Shown one piece after another: positions 46,314 through 55,577 of a stretch of 64,000 nucleotides of DNA. Under the pieces are notes generated by a model. It had not been told where the DNA came from and did no database searches. It saw nothing but the letters and a program-made list of their open reading frames with translations. The position numbers and the translations under genes are program-made. The stretch comes from Sinorhizobium psoraleae (lineage in GTDB: Bacteria; Pseudomonadota; Alphaproteobacteria; Rhizobiales; Rhizobiaceae): the NCBI RefSeq assembly GCF_013283645.1, contig NZ_JABEKV010000002.1, forward strand, positions 689,798-753,797, read 5' to 3'. Position 1 is the stretch's first letter; the number at the start of each line of letters is the position of its first letter.

Positions 46314-47290
46314 TGACCATGCGCAACTACCCCACCATTCAGGACATCCGTGAAGCTCAGGAAAGGCTGAAACCGCATGTCAGACACACGCCGCTATTGC
46401 GCGCGGACAAAATTGAGAAAGCCGCTGGTTGTCAGCTATATCTCAAACCCGAAACCCTGCAGATTACTGGCGCCTTCAAGATCCGCGGCGCCCTGAACAA
46501 GGCTCTCTCGCTCTCGATAGAAGAGATCGCAAACGGCATTATCGCGACGTCGTCAGGCAATCATGCCCAAGGGCTTGCTTATGCTGCCAGGATGCTGGGC
46601 GTAAAAGCGATATTGGTCGTTCCGGTCACCACGCCCAAAATCAAGATCGAAAACACAAAAGCCCTCGGGGCAGAGGTCATTCTTTTCGATGGCGACACCG
46701 CCGCCAGATGGAAAAGGGTGTATGAAATCGCTGAAGAAAACAAATACGCGGCTGTTCACGCGTTTGAAGACCCCATCGTGATGGCCGGCCAGGGAACGAT
46801 CGGGTGTGAAATCCTGCAGGACCTGGACGATGTAGATACGGTCATCGTTCCCGTAGGTGGCGGAGGCCTAATCTCGGGAATCGCTACCGCCATAAAAGAA
46901 ACGAAACCATCGGTGCGCGTTATCGGGGCAGAGCCTGCCTTGACACCGAAGTATTTTCACAGCCGGATAAACAAGGAGCGCACATCGCTTCCCTTGAAGA
47001 ACACTATTGCGGATGGCTTGAGGATAAGCGTTCCGGGTCAAAACCCGTATCCGATTATCGAAAAATATGTAGACGAGATTGTTCTTGTTGAAGACGAGCA
47101 CATCATCGCCGGGATGCGTGCTCTTGCCAAGGATGCGAAATTGATCGCTGAACCAGCCGCCTCGATTGGCATCGGAGCACTGTTGGCGGGCACCATAGAC
47201 GTCAAGCCCGATGAAAAAGTGTGTGCGGTGTTGTCTGGCGGGAACTGGGATCTATGCGACCTTGCCGAGATATACAATGTAGCGGGGTAA
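46313..47290 (+). CDS. PLP-dependent threonine/serine dehydratase-like enzyme
   Basis: A 325-residue fold type II PLP enzyme. The Lys that binds the cofactor is in TGAFKIRGALNKA near residue 55. SSGNHAQGLAYAA and the phosphate loop VPVGGGGLISG are also present, as is the C-terminal LSGGNWD. It lacks the C-terminal ACT regulatory domain of biosynthetic IlvA. It resembles catabolic dehydratases such as TdcB, EutB and the beta-hydroxyaspartate dehydratase BhcB. It is translationally coupled to the OCD-family gene, matching the EutB-EutC and BhcB-BhcD pairings. Less GC-rich than neighbouring genes. Confidence 0.88.
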   Translation: MTMRNYPTIQDIREAQERLKPHVRHTPLLRADKIEKAAGCQLYLKPETLQITGAFKIRGALNKALSLSIEEIANGIIATSSGNHAQGLAYAARMLGVKAILVVPVTTPKIKIENTKALGAEVILFDGDTAARWKRVYEIAEENKYAAVHAFEDPIVMAGQGTIGCEILQDLDDVDTVIVPVGGGGLISGIATAIKETKPSVRVIGAEPALTPKYFHSRINKERTSLPLKNTIADGLRISVPGQNPYPIIEKYVDEIVLVEDEHIIAGMRALAKDAKLIAEPAASIGIGALLAGTIDVKPDEKVCAVLSGGNWDLCDLAEIYNVAG

Positions 47291-47955
47291 TCAGTTCCAG
47301 CTTCGGTCAGTTTACCACCCGATCGCAGTCGAACGTCTGAGATCCTCATCGCCAAGCAAGAATCTGCCGGGCCAGAATGCGGCACGAACACGTCATTCGG
47401 CGATCAGCTTGGCGACGACCGCTTGCCACCCATTACTGCTCGTGCTGACCCGCAAGCGAAGGGCGCGCTTAGGGCCTAGAAGCGGAAATTATTGCCGCTC
47501 TACGCATGTGTTGACTGAGGCCCAAAGCCAGGGCACAAAGGTGGCATCCACGGTCGCTCGCGGCGGGAAAATATAGGGAATTCAAAGGCAATTTCGCTAA
47601 GCCTTTGAAATCATGTGAGAATCCAGGTTCCCAGCCAATTCTCGCTAAATCCCCTTAATTCCTTGATTTTCCAGTCGTGCCGGATCCCGTTTTGGGATCA
47701 TTGGCGCCCTAATGCCCAGAACTGATGCCCACAGGCGATGCACCCTTTCGCAGCAGCAGGCTGCCAAGGGCCGGGCAAGGGGCGCTCGCGAGCGAACTCG
47801 TCGCTGACGTCGATGCGACCTGGATTTTATCTGTCAAGGGTACGACTGGCGCACGTTGTGTTTGCCGACTTCGAATCATGCCCGCCCGCGTGCCGGGATC
47901 TAAATTCCTGCCGGCGAGCACACAGACAATGCTCTCCGTAGGCGCACGAGCGTCC
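47291..47955. other. Intergenic region holding repeat copy D
   Basis: No supported gene in this 665-base gap. Copy D of the repeat occupies 47481-47640. A short hairpin (GATCCC/GGGATC, 47683-47699) follows it. Open frames further right are shadows of the beta-barrel gene on the other strand. This is the right boundary of the catabolic modules. Confidence 0.5.
47481..47640 (+). repeat. Dispersed repeat, copy D (short form)
   Basis: About 160 bases matching the left part of copies A-C, from the GCGGAAATTATTGCCGC dyad to GAGAATCC. It then reads AGGTTCCCAGCCAATT, which resembles the reverse complement of the right-hand inverted-repeat end of the longer copies, and stops. It therefore lacks the 170-base segment bounded by GGTCCCCAG/CTGGGGACC. 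Confidence 0.88.
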
Positions 47956-48747
47956 CTAAAACCGCAGTACGAGCCCCAGAATTGGCCCCTGCTGAACAGC
48001 GTCGAACACGAAGCCGTCGTTGCTATAGTCCACCCCCAGTGCGCGATAGCCGGCGACCGCCGAAATCGTGTCACTGAACCGGTAGCCGATCGCCGCGGCG
48101 ACGTCCCAGTCGAGATCGGCCGCACCGGCACCGATGAGCCCCCATCCCGTCAGGTAGATTTCAGGTGTCAGCGAATAGGTACCGCGAAAGCCGGCCAGAC
48201 CGTCTACCCAGGTAGCGTCATCGCTTCTGGTGCGCCCATCGAGAAGCCCTCCGTGGAAGGAAAGCTCGCTTTCGACGGACCATACGCGCAGGCCGCCGAC
48301 CACGTCCAACCGCGCTGCCCCGCTCTCGAAGACGGAGTATCCCGCACCGAGCAGCCCGGCGAAGGTTTCCGATGTGAGCTCGACGTCCGTCGCAAGAATA
48401 CCTCTTGGTGTGCCAGCCTGCCCCGAAATCTTCGTATACATGACGTCGGCGAAGATGCTGTACGGACCGTTGCGGGCTTCGCCAATCGCCATCGCGCCGA
48501 ACTCGAGATGGTCGAAGATGTCGCTAAAACTGGCATCGACGTCCACCGCCGGCAGCCCGAACTGTGCAACGTCGCCCGACAATCCGGCCGCCCAGAAATA
48601 AGGGGCGAAGGAAAAGGTCCATCCGTTTTCGGTGGTCGTCTGCTGAAGCTCCGGCGTCATCGGCGAATAAATGTCCGCGGCCTTGACAGTGCCTGCAGCG
48701 AGGCAAGTTCCGATTGCCGCTAGAGTGCGAACGATGCAAATCTTCAT
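47956..48747 (-). CDS. Outer-membrane beta-barrel protein
   Basis: A 263-residue protein with a Sec signal peptide (about 1-24, ...AGTVKA). The rest is alternating hydrophobic/polar segments of beta-barrel type (WTFSFAPYFWAAGLSGD, ATWVDGLAGFRGTYSLTPEIYLTGWGLIGAG) and a terminal Phe (GLVLRF), the usual outer-membrane sorting end. It resembles uncharacterised small OMPs of rhizobia. It lies at the end of a minus-strand stretch with a lipoprotein hydrolase and the sulfatase operon. Function not assignable. Confidence 0.8.
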   Translation of the reverse strand: MKICIVRTLAAIGTCLAAGTVKAADIYSPMTPELQQTTTENGWTFSFAPYFWAAGLSGDVAQFGLPAVDVDASFSDIFDHLEFGAMAIGEARNGPYSIFADVMYTKISGQAGTPRGILATDVELTSETFAGLLGAGYSVFESGAARLDVVGGLRVWSVESELSFHGGLLDGRTRSDDATWVDGLAGFRGTYSLTPEIYLTGWGLIGAGAADLDWDVAAAIGYRFSDTISAVAGYRALGVDYSNDGFVFDAVQQGPILGLVLRF

Positions 48748-48851
48748 GATATCTCCCTGTGACGATCGCTATTGCGAGCAACCTTTCTGCTAGTGCTCCG
48801 GCTGGAGACCGCAGCTTGATGAAGTGTCTTCCGAATGCCGTTTCTGCCGGC

Positions 48852-50174
48852 CTATCGATTGCAGTTTCCGGACATCGTCTGACTTTCCTTCCCGCACGCG
48901 CTATCGGCCGTATTCGAGCTTGCCCCGCCGGATGGTCCGACGAGTGTCTCGACGTGGTGGACGTAATTCTGCCGCGTGTTCTGATCGACGATTGCTGCCG
49001 GAGCAGCAACGACCAGGCCTGCGGCGGTTCCGACGGTGTGCGCGGCACCGGCGGTCGCCGCCACGATATGGTCGCCAAACCCCAGGCGGCTGTCGGTCAA
49101 GGCTTGGCCGCTGGACAGGCGGCTGCCAATCAGTTGTACGATTTCAGGCGACTCCGCGAACTTGGTGTGGTGCAGATTGTCGCCCGCCTTGATTTTGGTG
49201 AGGTCGACGACGGTGATTCCATTCGCGGCCAGCTCTTCCTTGTAGGGCGACTGCTCCGGATCGATCGCTCCCAACCGGGAGACATTTCCCCAGACGCGAC
49301 GAGAAACGGCGAGTGCACGGTCATCGCGCGAGACGAAGAGGGTGAAGCGCGGTCGTTGCTTGCCCATGTCGGCGATCTGCGAGCCGAAGACGTCTACGTC
49401 TACATCTGGCGCCGCCAGCATGACGTTTTTGAACTTGGCCGGCAACCCATCGTTGCGAATGGCCATCTGGCGCAAGGATTCCAACGCCAGCCAATTGCCC
49501 ATCGAATGGGCCAGGATCGATACTTCCTTAACCTCGGGATCACGCGCCAGATACTGGAACAAGCGCTCCACGGCGTTGCGGGTATAGTTGGTGCTTTCGC
49601 GATCGTAGCCATAGGCCAGCAGACTTCCGCGTGACGGCCACGTCGCGAGCACCGGCACGCTGCGCGCGCCCGAGTCGTGGATGATCTGCGCGAAGCGGAA
49701 GACTGCATCCTCGAAGTGGTTGTTGAACCCATGGATAAAGACGAGGACGCTGCCGTCCGGACTCTTGCGCACATGACTGTTCAGCCATTTCTCGGCCGCA
49801 CCGCGATCGACTTCCGCGGCCTTCAGCGTTGCGAAATCAGTCCCCGGATCCGGCGGGAGCTTGCGCGGCCAAGCGACTTCACCCGCCTTGCGTGCGGCCT
49901 CAGGCGGAATCGACACTGTAATTTCCGCGAATGTCGGGCTGAGCGCGCGCTCTCCGCTGAACATCTCGCCCGGCTTTTCCGCCCGGCTTCGGGTCGTCGT
50001 GACCAGCATCTCGACTTGAGCGGCTGACGGATTGGCCGCTACCGGCTCGAGGACCCCTGTCGGGCGGCCCGCACATGCGGAGAGCACCGTGACGCTCAAG
50101 GCTACGACGCACAGCAGCGGCGGCCATAATGGTGGTTCTCCGCCTCTGGCGTTCCGGGAGAAGTGCCGCGTCAA
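48852..50174 (-). CDS. Lipoprotein alpha/beta hydrolase (DUF900 type)
   Basis: A 440-residue protein with a lipobox (LSAC, Cys34), so it is probably anchored in the envelope. The alpha/beta hydrolase region begins about residue 145 (VLVFIHGFNNHFEDAVFRFAQI), with the nucleophile elbow ILAHSMGNWLAL. The Asp is probably in LFVSRDDRAL and the His in NLHHTKF. The pattern matches the DUF900 esterase/lipase-like family. It is unlike the neighbouring sulfatase in role but shares its orientation. The substrate is unknown. Confidence 0.85.
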   Translation of the reverse strand: MTRHFSRNARGGEPPLWPPLLCVVALSVTVLSACAGRPTGVLEPVAANPSAAQVEMLVTTTRSRAEKPGEMFSGERALSPTFAEITVSIPPEAARKAGEVAWPRKLPPDPGTDFATLKAAEVDRGAAEKWLNSHVRKSPDGSVLVFIHGFNNHFEDAVFRFAQIIHDSGARSVPVLATWPSRGSLLAYGYDRESTNYTRNAVERLFQYLARDPEVKEVSILAHSMGNWLALESLRQMAIRNDGLPAKFKNVMLAAPDVDVDVFGSQIADMGKQRPRFTLFVSRDDRALAVSRRVWGNVSRLGAIDPEQSPYKEELAANGITVVDLTKIKAGDNLHHTKFAESPEIVQLIGSRLSSGQALTDSRLGFGDHIVAATAGAAHTVGTAAGLVVAAPAAIVDQNTRQNYVHHVETLVGPSGGASSNTADSACGKESQTMSGNCNR

Positions 50175-50210
50175 TTCAATTACTCCTGTTCAACACCGCC
50201 GGCGGAAACA

Positions 50211-50239
50211 GGAGCGGCAAACGAAGAGTTTGCCGCTCC
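50211..50239 (-). terminator. Terminator hairpin after the sulfatase gene
   Basis: GGAGCGGCAAAC (50211-50222), loop GAAGA and GTTTGCCGCTCC (50228-50239) are perfect 12-base arms, 35 bases beyond the sulfatase stop. It very likely ends the FGE-sulfatase transcript. Confidence 0.8.
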
Positions 50240-50274
50240 AAGGCTTCAGCATCACCTTCGACCGAAACCGGTGC

Positions 50275-52653
50275 TCACTTCAAGTATTCGACCTTCAGGC
50301 GTTCGATCTTGCTGTTGAAAGCGAACGGCTTGCGGTCAAAGTATGCGAGGGAAACTGGAGAGTAGCTGTCTCTGCCCACGTCGAAGGCGTCATTGGCGGT
50401 AAAAGCGAGCGGAGCGGAGCGCGGCACGCGCCCTTTTGCCACCTCTTTGCCATCGATGCGAATAACGACGTCCAGCGGTGCGTCGCGATTGCTGCCGGCC
50501 CTGCGTGTTTCGACCTCTATGTTGACCTTGCCGCTCGGCAACGGTTCGGAGGATTCAAGACGTGTCCGCTCGATCTCGAACAGATTGTACTCGTAGGTGA
50601 GCTTGCCGTTCTCGACCCACAAAGCGACACCACCCGAAAAGGCACCCAATGCGTAGAGCACGCCCTCCGAGTCCGGCTTCAATTCCGCCTCGATGGTTAC
50701 AAGGTTGCTGCGGGCTCCAACCTTCGGCGCCGTGAATTCGGGAACACCGACGACGTCCTGCGTGAACTGGAACTCGGTCGCGGGATTAGACGGTGCATCT
50801 TCCGGATGGAAGACGGCAGACCATAGCCCTCCCCCGACGGGGAACACCTTGTTGGCTTCGGCCTGCACGCCAAACGCCTTTTTCAGTTCCTCGACTTTTT
50901 CAGGATGATCGGCCGCGACGTCCTTCGCCTGGGAGTAGTCCTTGCTGAGATCGTGAAGTTCCCATACGTCATTGTCCGGCGACCATTTGAAGATGGCGGG
51001 ATCAAGGCCGGGAGTCCATGGTGTACGGGGCCCGAAGACGGATGCGATCCACTCTTCCTGATAGATGGCACGGCTGCCCATGATCTCGAAGTACTGCTCC
51101 TTCTTCTGCCCCTGAGCCTCGGGAGAGTCGAAGGTGTAGGTCATGCTGACGCCATCGAGGGGGTCCTGGGTGATGCCGTCCACGAGCTTCGGCGGCTGGA
51201 TGTCCAGAACGTCATAGATTGTGGGCACGATGTCGTTGAGATGATGAAACTGGGAGCGCGGTTTCTTGTCCGGCTTGATTCTGCTCGGCCAGGAGACCAC
51301 GAGCGGCGTCCGCGTTCCGCCGAAATGGGCAGCGACCAGCTTGGTCGATCGATGCGGCGTCGAACCGGCCCAGGCCCAGCCGGCATGATACATATTGTCG
51401 GCCTTGGGTGACCCGAGAACATCCATTCCACCCAATTCATTCATCGTGCGGATGTGATCCTTGATTTCCGTAGCGATGCCGTTCTGCGCCAGGAGCTCGC
51501 TGATCGTGCCGTTCTGGCCTTCCGCGCTGGACCCGTTGTCGCCCCAGACATAGAAGATGAGGGTATTGTCGCGAATTCCCAGTTCATCGAGGGCCTCGAG
51601 CAGCCGCCCGGCCTGAGTGTCCGCATGTTCGGTATACCCGGCGAAAACCTCCATCAGCCGGCGCTGGAACGGCTTCTCGTCTTCTGGAATATCCTTCCAT
51701 CCCGCAAGCGTATCAGGACGGGGCGTTAGCTCCGTGTCCCCCGGAATCCAGCCGCGTTCTTTTTGGCGGGCATAGATGCGCTCTCGCATGGCATCCCAGC
51801 CGTCATCGAATTTGCCTTTGTACTTGTCCGCCCATTCGTTGAAGATGTGATGCGGACCATGTGCGGCTCCGGGCGCCCAGTACATGAAGAAGGGCCGGTC
51901 CGGCGTCAGCGCGCGCACCTGCTTCATCCAGGACACCGCCTTGTCGGTCATGTCCTCGGTGAAGTGGTAGCCTTCCTTCCCGTGAGACGGATCGACGCGA
52001 ACTGTGTTTTCGACGACGGCAGGTTCCCACTGCGAGGATTCCCCGGCAAGAAAACCATAGAAATAATCGAACCCGATCCCTTCGCCCGCTGGCCAGTCCG
52101 TGTACGGGCCGACCGCCGTCGTTTCGTTGGCCGGGGTATTGTGCCATTTGCCGAAGGCTGCGGTCGCGTAGCCGTAATAGCCAAGGACTTTCGCGGCGGT
52201 TGCGGAGGTGCGTGGTATCCTCCCGGTATATCCGTCCCAATCGTTTGCCAACTCGGCGATCTGGCCATTCCCGACGCGATGATGGTTGCGCCCCGTCAGC
52301 AATGCCGCCCGCGAGGGGGAGCACATGGCGGCATTGTGGAAGCGATTGTAGGACACTCCGTCTTCCGCAAGACGGCTCAACGTCGGCGTTTCGATCACTC
52401 CGCCGAAGGTGTCCGGCAACGCCGGGCCGACGTCATCGAGCATGATGACGACGATGTTTGGGGCGTTCGCGGGAAGGCGCGGCTGCGCAGGCAACGGGCT
52501 GTAGGTGGACTGGGCTATTGTCGGGCCGGCTTTGCTCCCTGAGGGCTTCGGCGGAAAAGGCAGCGATTCCTGGGCCACTGCGGGAGCGCTCAAAAGCAGG
52601 AGTGCAGTGCTCACTCCCAACCAACGTGTTCTCGCGTGCTTAGGTGACTTCAT
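50275..52653 (-). CDS. Secreted arylsulfatase
   Basis: A 792-residue type I sulfatase with a Sec signal (about 1-27, ...PAVAQ). Metal binding begins with VVIMLDDVG (Asp73, Asp74). The formylglycine site is Cys111 in MCSPSRAALLTG, the C-x-P-S-R form. Later metal ligands include VWGDNGSS. A C-terminal roughly 150-residue domain rich in beta structure follows the catalytic part. It hydrolyses sulfate esters in the periplasm or outside. Its start overlaps the end of the formylglycine-generating enzyme gene by 14 bases, so the pair is co-translated and the enzyme is probably matured by that partner before export. The sulfated substrate is unknown. Confidence 0.93.
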   Translation of the reverse strand: MKSPKHARTRWLGVSTALLLLSAPAVAQESLPFPPKPSGSKAGPTIAQSTYSPLPAQPRLPANAPNIVVIMLDDVGPALPDTFGGVIETPTLSRLAEDGVSYNRFHNAAMCSPSRAALLTGRNHHRVGNGQIAELANDWDGYTGRIPRTSATAAKVLGYYGYATAAFGKWHNTPANETTAVGPYTDWPAGEGIGFDYFYGFLAGESSQWEPAVVENTVRVDPSHGKEGYHFTEDMTDKAVSWMKQVRALTPDRPFFMYWAPGAAHGPHHIFNEWADKYKGKFDDGWDAMRERIYARQKERGWIPGDTELTPRPDTLAGWKDIPEDEKPFQRRLMEVFAGYTEHADTQAGRLLEALDELGIRDNTLIFYVWGDNGSSAEGQNGTISELLAQNGIATEIKDHIRTMNELGGMDVLGSPKADNMYHAGWAWAGSTPHRSTKLVAAHFGGTRTPLVVSWPSRIKPDKKPRSQFHHLNDIVPTIYDVLDIQPPKLVDGITQDPLDGVSMTYTFDSPEAQGQKKEQYFEIMGSRAIYQEEWIASVFGPRTPWTPGLDPAIFKWSPDNDVWELHDLSKDYSQAKDVAADHPEKVEELKKAFGVQAEANKVFPVGGGLWSAVFHPEDAPSNPATEFQFTQDVVGVPEFTAPKVGARSNLVTIEAELKPDSEGVLYALGAFSGGVALWVENGKLTYEYNLFEIERTRLESSEPLPSGKVNIEVETRRAGSNRDAPLDVVIRIDGKEVAKGRVPRSAPLAFTANDAFDVGRDSYSPVSLAYFDRKPFAFNSKIERLKVEYLK

Positions 52654-53626
52654 GCGACCCTCCTGGTCTGATAACGCATCTGAAACCTACGTGACATGTC
52701 GAGGTGTCTATAGGCTCGGCATGCCGCGCCGCGGGACGATAGCGGCGGCAGTAGTTGGGCGCACATAGATGCGACCCGCCCTTCAACACCTTGCGCGGAA
52801 TTCTTATCTCGGGCTGGCAGGGATCATGGCTGTCGGCTTCGCGCCCGCCGCGCGGGTTTCTGGGAATACAGCACGCCTTCGAGGGGTCTGCCTCGTGCCG
52901 CGGCGAAAACCAGTCGGACGTCCACTCCCAAACGTTCCCGATCATGTCGTAGAGGCCGTATCCGTTCGGCGGGAAGGCTTTGACTGGAGAGGTGCGCGAA
53001 TAGCCGTCCTCGACGTCATTGACAGTCGGGAAGGCTCCCTGCCAGGTATTGGCCAGATGACGTCCGGCGGGGCTAAATTCCGAGCCCCAGGCATATTCGG
53101 CGCCATCGAGGCCGCCCCTGGCAGCAAACTCCCACTCAGCCTCCGTTGGAAGATCCTTGCCCCTCCACCGCGCGTAGGCGAGCGCGTCGTGGTAGGAAAC
53201 ATGAACGACCGGATGGTCATCCAACCCGTTGATGTTGCTTCCGGGGCCGTATGGGTGACGCCAGCAGGCCCCTTCCAGAAAGGACCACCATCGAGTCCAG
53301 TCTTGCAGGTCAACGGCCCCGTTCGGCTGATGAAATACCAATGAACCGGCATACAGCATCTCCGGCAAAATACCGGGGTAGTCCCGTGGATCAGGAGGAG
53401 ATTCAGAAAAGGTACGGTAACCGGTCGCCTCGACAAACTCCGAAAACTCGACATTCGTCACAGGCGTTTCATCGATTTGAAAACCATCGACACGAACGCG
53501 ATGCACCGGCCTCTCTTCGGGATAGTGTGCGTCGGACCCCATCGAGAAGGTTCCACCCTCGATGAAGATCATGCCGGCGCGCGCGCACCCAGCAACGCCG
53601 GTTCGGTGAGCCGCTTCCAAGGTCAC
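52640..53626 (-). CDS. Formylglycine-generating enzyme (sulfatase modifying factor)
   Basis: A 328-residue FGE-family protein that oxidises the sulfatase Cys to formylglycine. It begins with MIFIEGGTFSMGSD and has the WEWTSDWFSP motif. Both active-site cysteines are present: CAPNYC at 288/293 in KGGSHLCAPNYCRRYRPAAR, the aerobic copper-dependent form. No signal peptide, so it acts in the cytoplasm. A GTG at 53626 with GGGGGA upstream is chosen over the TTG at 53662. It overlaps the arylsulfatase gene downstream, an operon of modifier and target. Confidence 0.93.
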   Translation of the reverse strand: MTLEAAHRTGVAGCARAGMIFIEGGTFSMGSDAHYPEERPVHRVRVDGFQIDETPVTNVEFSEFVEATGYRTFSESPPDPRDYPGILPEMLYAGSLVFHQPNGAVDLQDWTRWWSFLEGACWRHPYGPGSNINGLDDHPVVHVSYHDALAYARWRGKDLPTEAEWEFAARGGLDGAEYAWGSEFSPAGRHLANTWQGAFPTVNDVEDGYSRTSPVKAFPPNGYGLYDMIGNVWEWTSDWFSPRHEADPSKACCIPRNPRGGREADSHDPCQPEIRIPRKVLKGGSHLCAPNYCRRYRPAARHAEPIDTSTCHVGFRCVIRPGGSHEVT

Positions 53627-54089
53627 GCTTCCCCCTTGCCCGTGGCGACAACGCGTTCGCAACGCTTGGTCACAGCGTTACAATACGCGCAAGCGCGGCG
53701 CTTGCCATTTGATGCCAACTGCGGGCAGAAACGGCCTGTTCAAGTAGTCTCGACGGGTACCAGTGAGAGTCGCCCGAAACGCTGTAGTTTCGGCGATCTC
53801 GATAGCGGGGAGATCAGTCAGTCTTGTTCTGCGGCTGCCCGTTCGGATCTGCCGCAACAAGTCCCGCCCGGGCGACAAGCAATTCAAACAAGAATGCAAC
53901 GAGCGATGGTCTCGGTGACCTCGCAAGGCGAGCGGCGTAGGTGTTCACAAAGCCCGCTGTGCCACAGGGATCATTATCGCTGTACCTCAATCGCACCATG
54001 CTTCCAGTTGAGACGTGAGAAATCGATGATTGGTTTTTGCAGCCGCCACGGACCGAGCCGCCGCGGCTGCATGCGCGTCAATTCAGATA
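53627..54089. other. Intergenic region upstream of the FGE-sulfatase operon
   Basis: A 463-base gap between the FGE start and the end of the DUF1254 gene. It must hold the promoter of the FGE-sulfatase operon. No clear gene, terminator or operator was recognised. Confidence 0.45.
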
Positions 54090-55532
54090 TCAACTCACCT
54101 TCTTCACGGGCGGTATCGTCCAAGAACCGTCAATGATGGACGGATTGCTCTCGTTGGGCCAATAGAGGCGCATCATGAGGATGAATTTTCCTTTGGGCGC
54201 CGGGAGCCAATTCGATTCCTTGTCCGCCCCCGGCGATTCGTGCTGGATAAACAGGTCGATCGAGCCATCCGGATTTGCCTTGAGTGGCTGCCGTGCACTG
54301 ATCGAGTAGCGATTCAGCGGATTGTCGACAAAGAAGTAGTCCGCATCATACATGGTCAATGACCAGAAGCCCGAAACGGGCGGCGTGAGGCCTTTCTTGA
54401 ACGTCAGAACGTACTTCTCGGACCCGTTATATGCCCGCTTGATCACTCCGCTGTCGGACTTCAGCGACGTTGGGTAGATCGCATCCTGAGGCCGGTTTGC
54501 CCCGAGACCGATCGCGGTGATCAGGGCACGCTGGATATAGTTGGTGCCGTAGATGCCGGTCTTCGTCGTGAAGCCCCAGCCATCAATATCCTGCACGTCG
54601 CCGCCGCTGAATTTGAAATGCGTCATGATGCGCGCGAAACCGAGCTGCGGCACGCGTTTTACGAACGCCGGATCGAACTTGGTCTTGTCGAAATCCTGGC
54701 CAGGAACGATGCCAAGTTCGGCGAGCTTGACGACCATGGGCGCATCCGCATCGGTCGGCGGATTTCTTTTCAGGAGCTCGGCGAAGAGCGTGAAGTACTC
54801 GATGGCGTCCATATTGTTGACCTGCTCGCGAACGGCAGTCTTCATGTCGATCGCCGGATCGACCTTGCCCTTCGGTGGAGTCCAGTCCTTCCCCCATGCG
54901 CTCAGAGGGTAGAGCTTCACTTCATCCTGCAGCTTATGAACTTCAGCGTAGTCCTCCTGGGTGCCTGTGCAGTAGATGCGTCCAAGCAGCCAAACGATGC
55001 TCGTCGGAGACTTATATTGGGTTACGCCCTCCGGGAGCGTCCCCTCCCAACCGGGGCCGGTGACCACGAACGTCTGAGCGTCCGTGCCCGTGGTGCGCTT
55101 TCCGGGGACGTCGAACACTGTCGTCCAGCCATCCAGCATCGGAAACAGGGCATAGCGGTCTTTCATGTCGGGCAGACTGACGACCCAAGGCTCATCCCCG
55201 ACATCGAAGAACGCGGTCGTGTAGAGGGTGTCGGCGTTGGGCGCCGTCACATCTCGGAATTCGGCGTCAGGATACTGGCGCAACTTGATCAGATGCCCCA
55301 TGGGGCCACGGCTTCCCTCCGCCTCGGCGACGTTGGTAATTACCCGCCTTGTCATTTCCATTGTCACGAGAGGATATGCATAAATATAGGCCTCGACAGC
55401 CCGCGCGAACTCATCGAGTCCTTCCGGCAAATCTGCCACTAGTCCTTCTGCGGCCATCGCCGGCGTACCGAGAGCCCCAGCCGCCAGTGCCCCAAGACCG
55501 GCCGCCGTCAAGTCACGACGCGTAATATCCAT
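54090..55532 (-). CDS. DUF1254/DUF1214 secreted protein
   Basis: A 480-residue protein with a Tat signal (TRRDLTAAGLGALAAGALGTPAMAAE). The DUF1254 domain (EAYIYAYPLVTMEMTRRVI ... PNADTLYTTAFFDVG) is followed by the DUF1214 domain (VSGFWSLTMYDADYFFVDNPLNRYSI). The family is widespread in soil bacteria, exported and without an established reaction. It is the last gene of a minus-strand operon with the small protein and DUF2092 genes. Length is usual for the family. Confidence 0.9.
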   Translation of the reverse strand: MDITRRDLTAAGLGALAAGALGTPAMAAEGLVADLPEGLDEFARAVEAYIYAYPLVTMEMTRRVITNVAEAEGSRGPMGHLIKLRQYPDAEFRDVTAPNADTLYTTAFFDVGDEPWVVSLPDMKDRYALFPMLDGWTTVFDVPGKRTTGTDAQTFVVTGPGWEGTLPEGVTQYKSPTSIVWLLGRIYCTGTQEDYAEVHKLQDEVKLYPLSAWGKDWTPPKGKVDPAIDMKTAVREQVNNMDAIEYFTLFAELLKRNPPTDADAPMVVKLAELGIVPGQDFDKTKFDPAFVKRVPQLGFARIMTHFKFSGGDVQDIDGWGFTTKTGIYGTNYIQRALITAIGLGANRPQDAIYPTSLKSDSGVIKRAYNGSEKYVLTFKKGLTPPVSGFWSLTMYDADYFFVDNPLNRYSISARQPLKANPDGSIDLFIQHESPGADKESNWLPAPKGKFILMMRLYWPNESNPSIIDGSWTIPPVKKVS

Positions 55533-55577
55533 TTCATCCTCCAGCGAAAAATTGAGTTGCGACGCAATGCACTGAGT

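Noticed and set aside
25054-47290. Ectoine/hydroxyectoine catabolism (Doe/Eut) as the function of the amine cluster
   Set aside because: The Lrp regulator, aminotransferase, aldehyde dehydrogenase and EutBC-like pair are suggestive, but no ectoine hydrolase (M24 type), M14-type deacetylase or Ehu-type transporter is present.
950-47640. The four repeats as a CRISPR array or as insertion sequences
   Set aside because: They are kilobases apart with no short regular spacers, and they contain no transposase frame.
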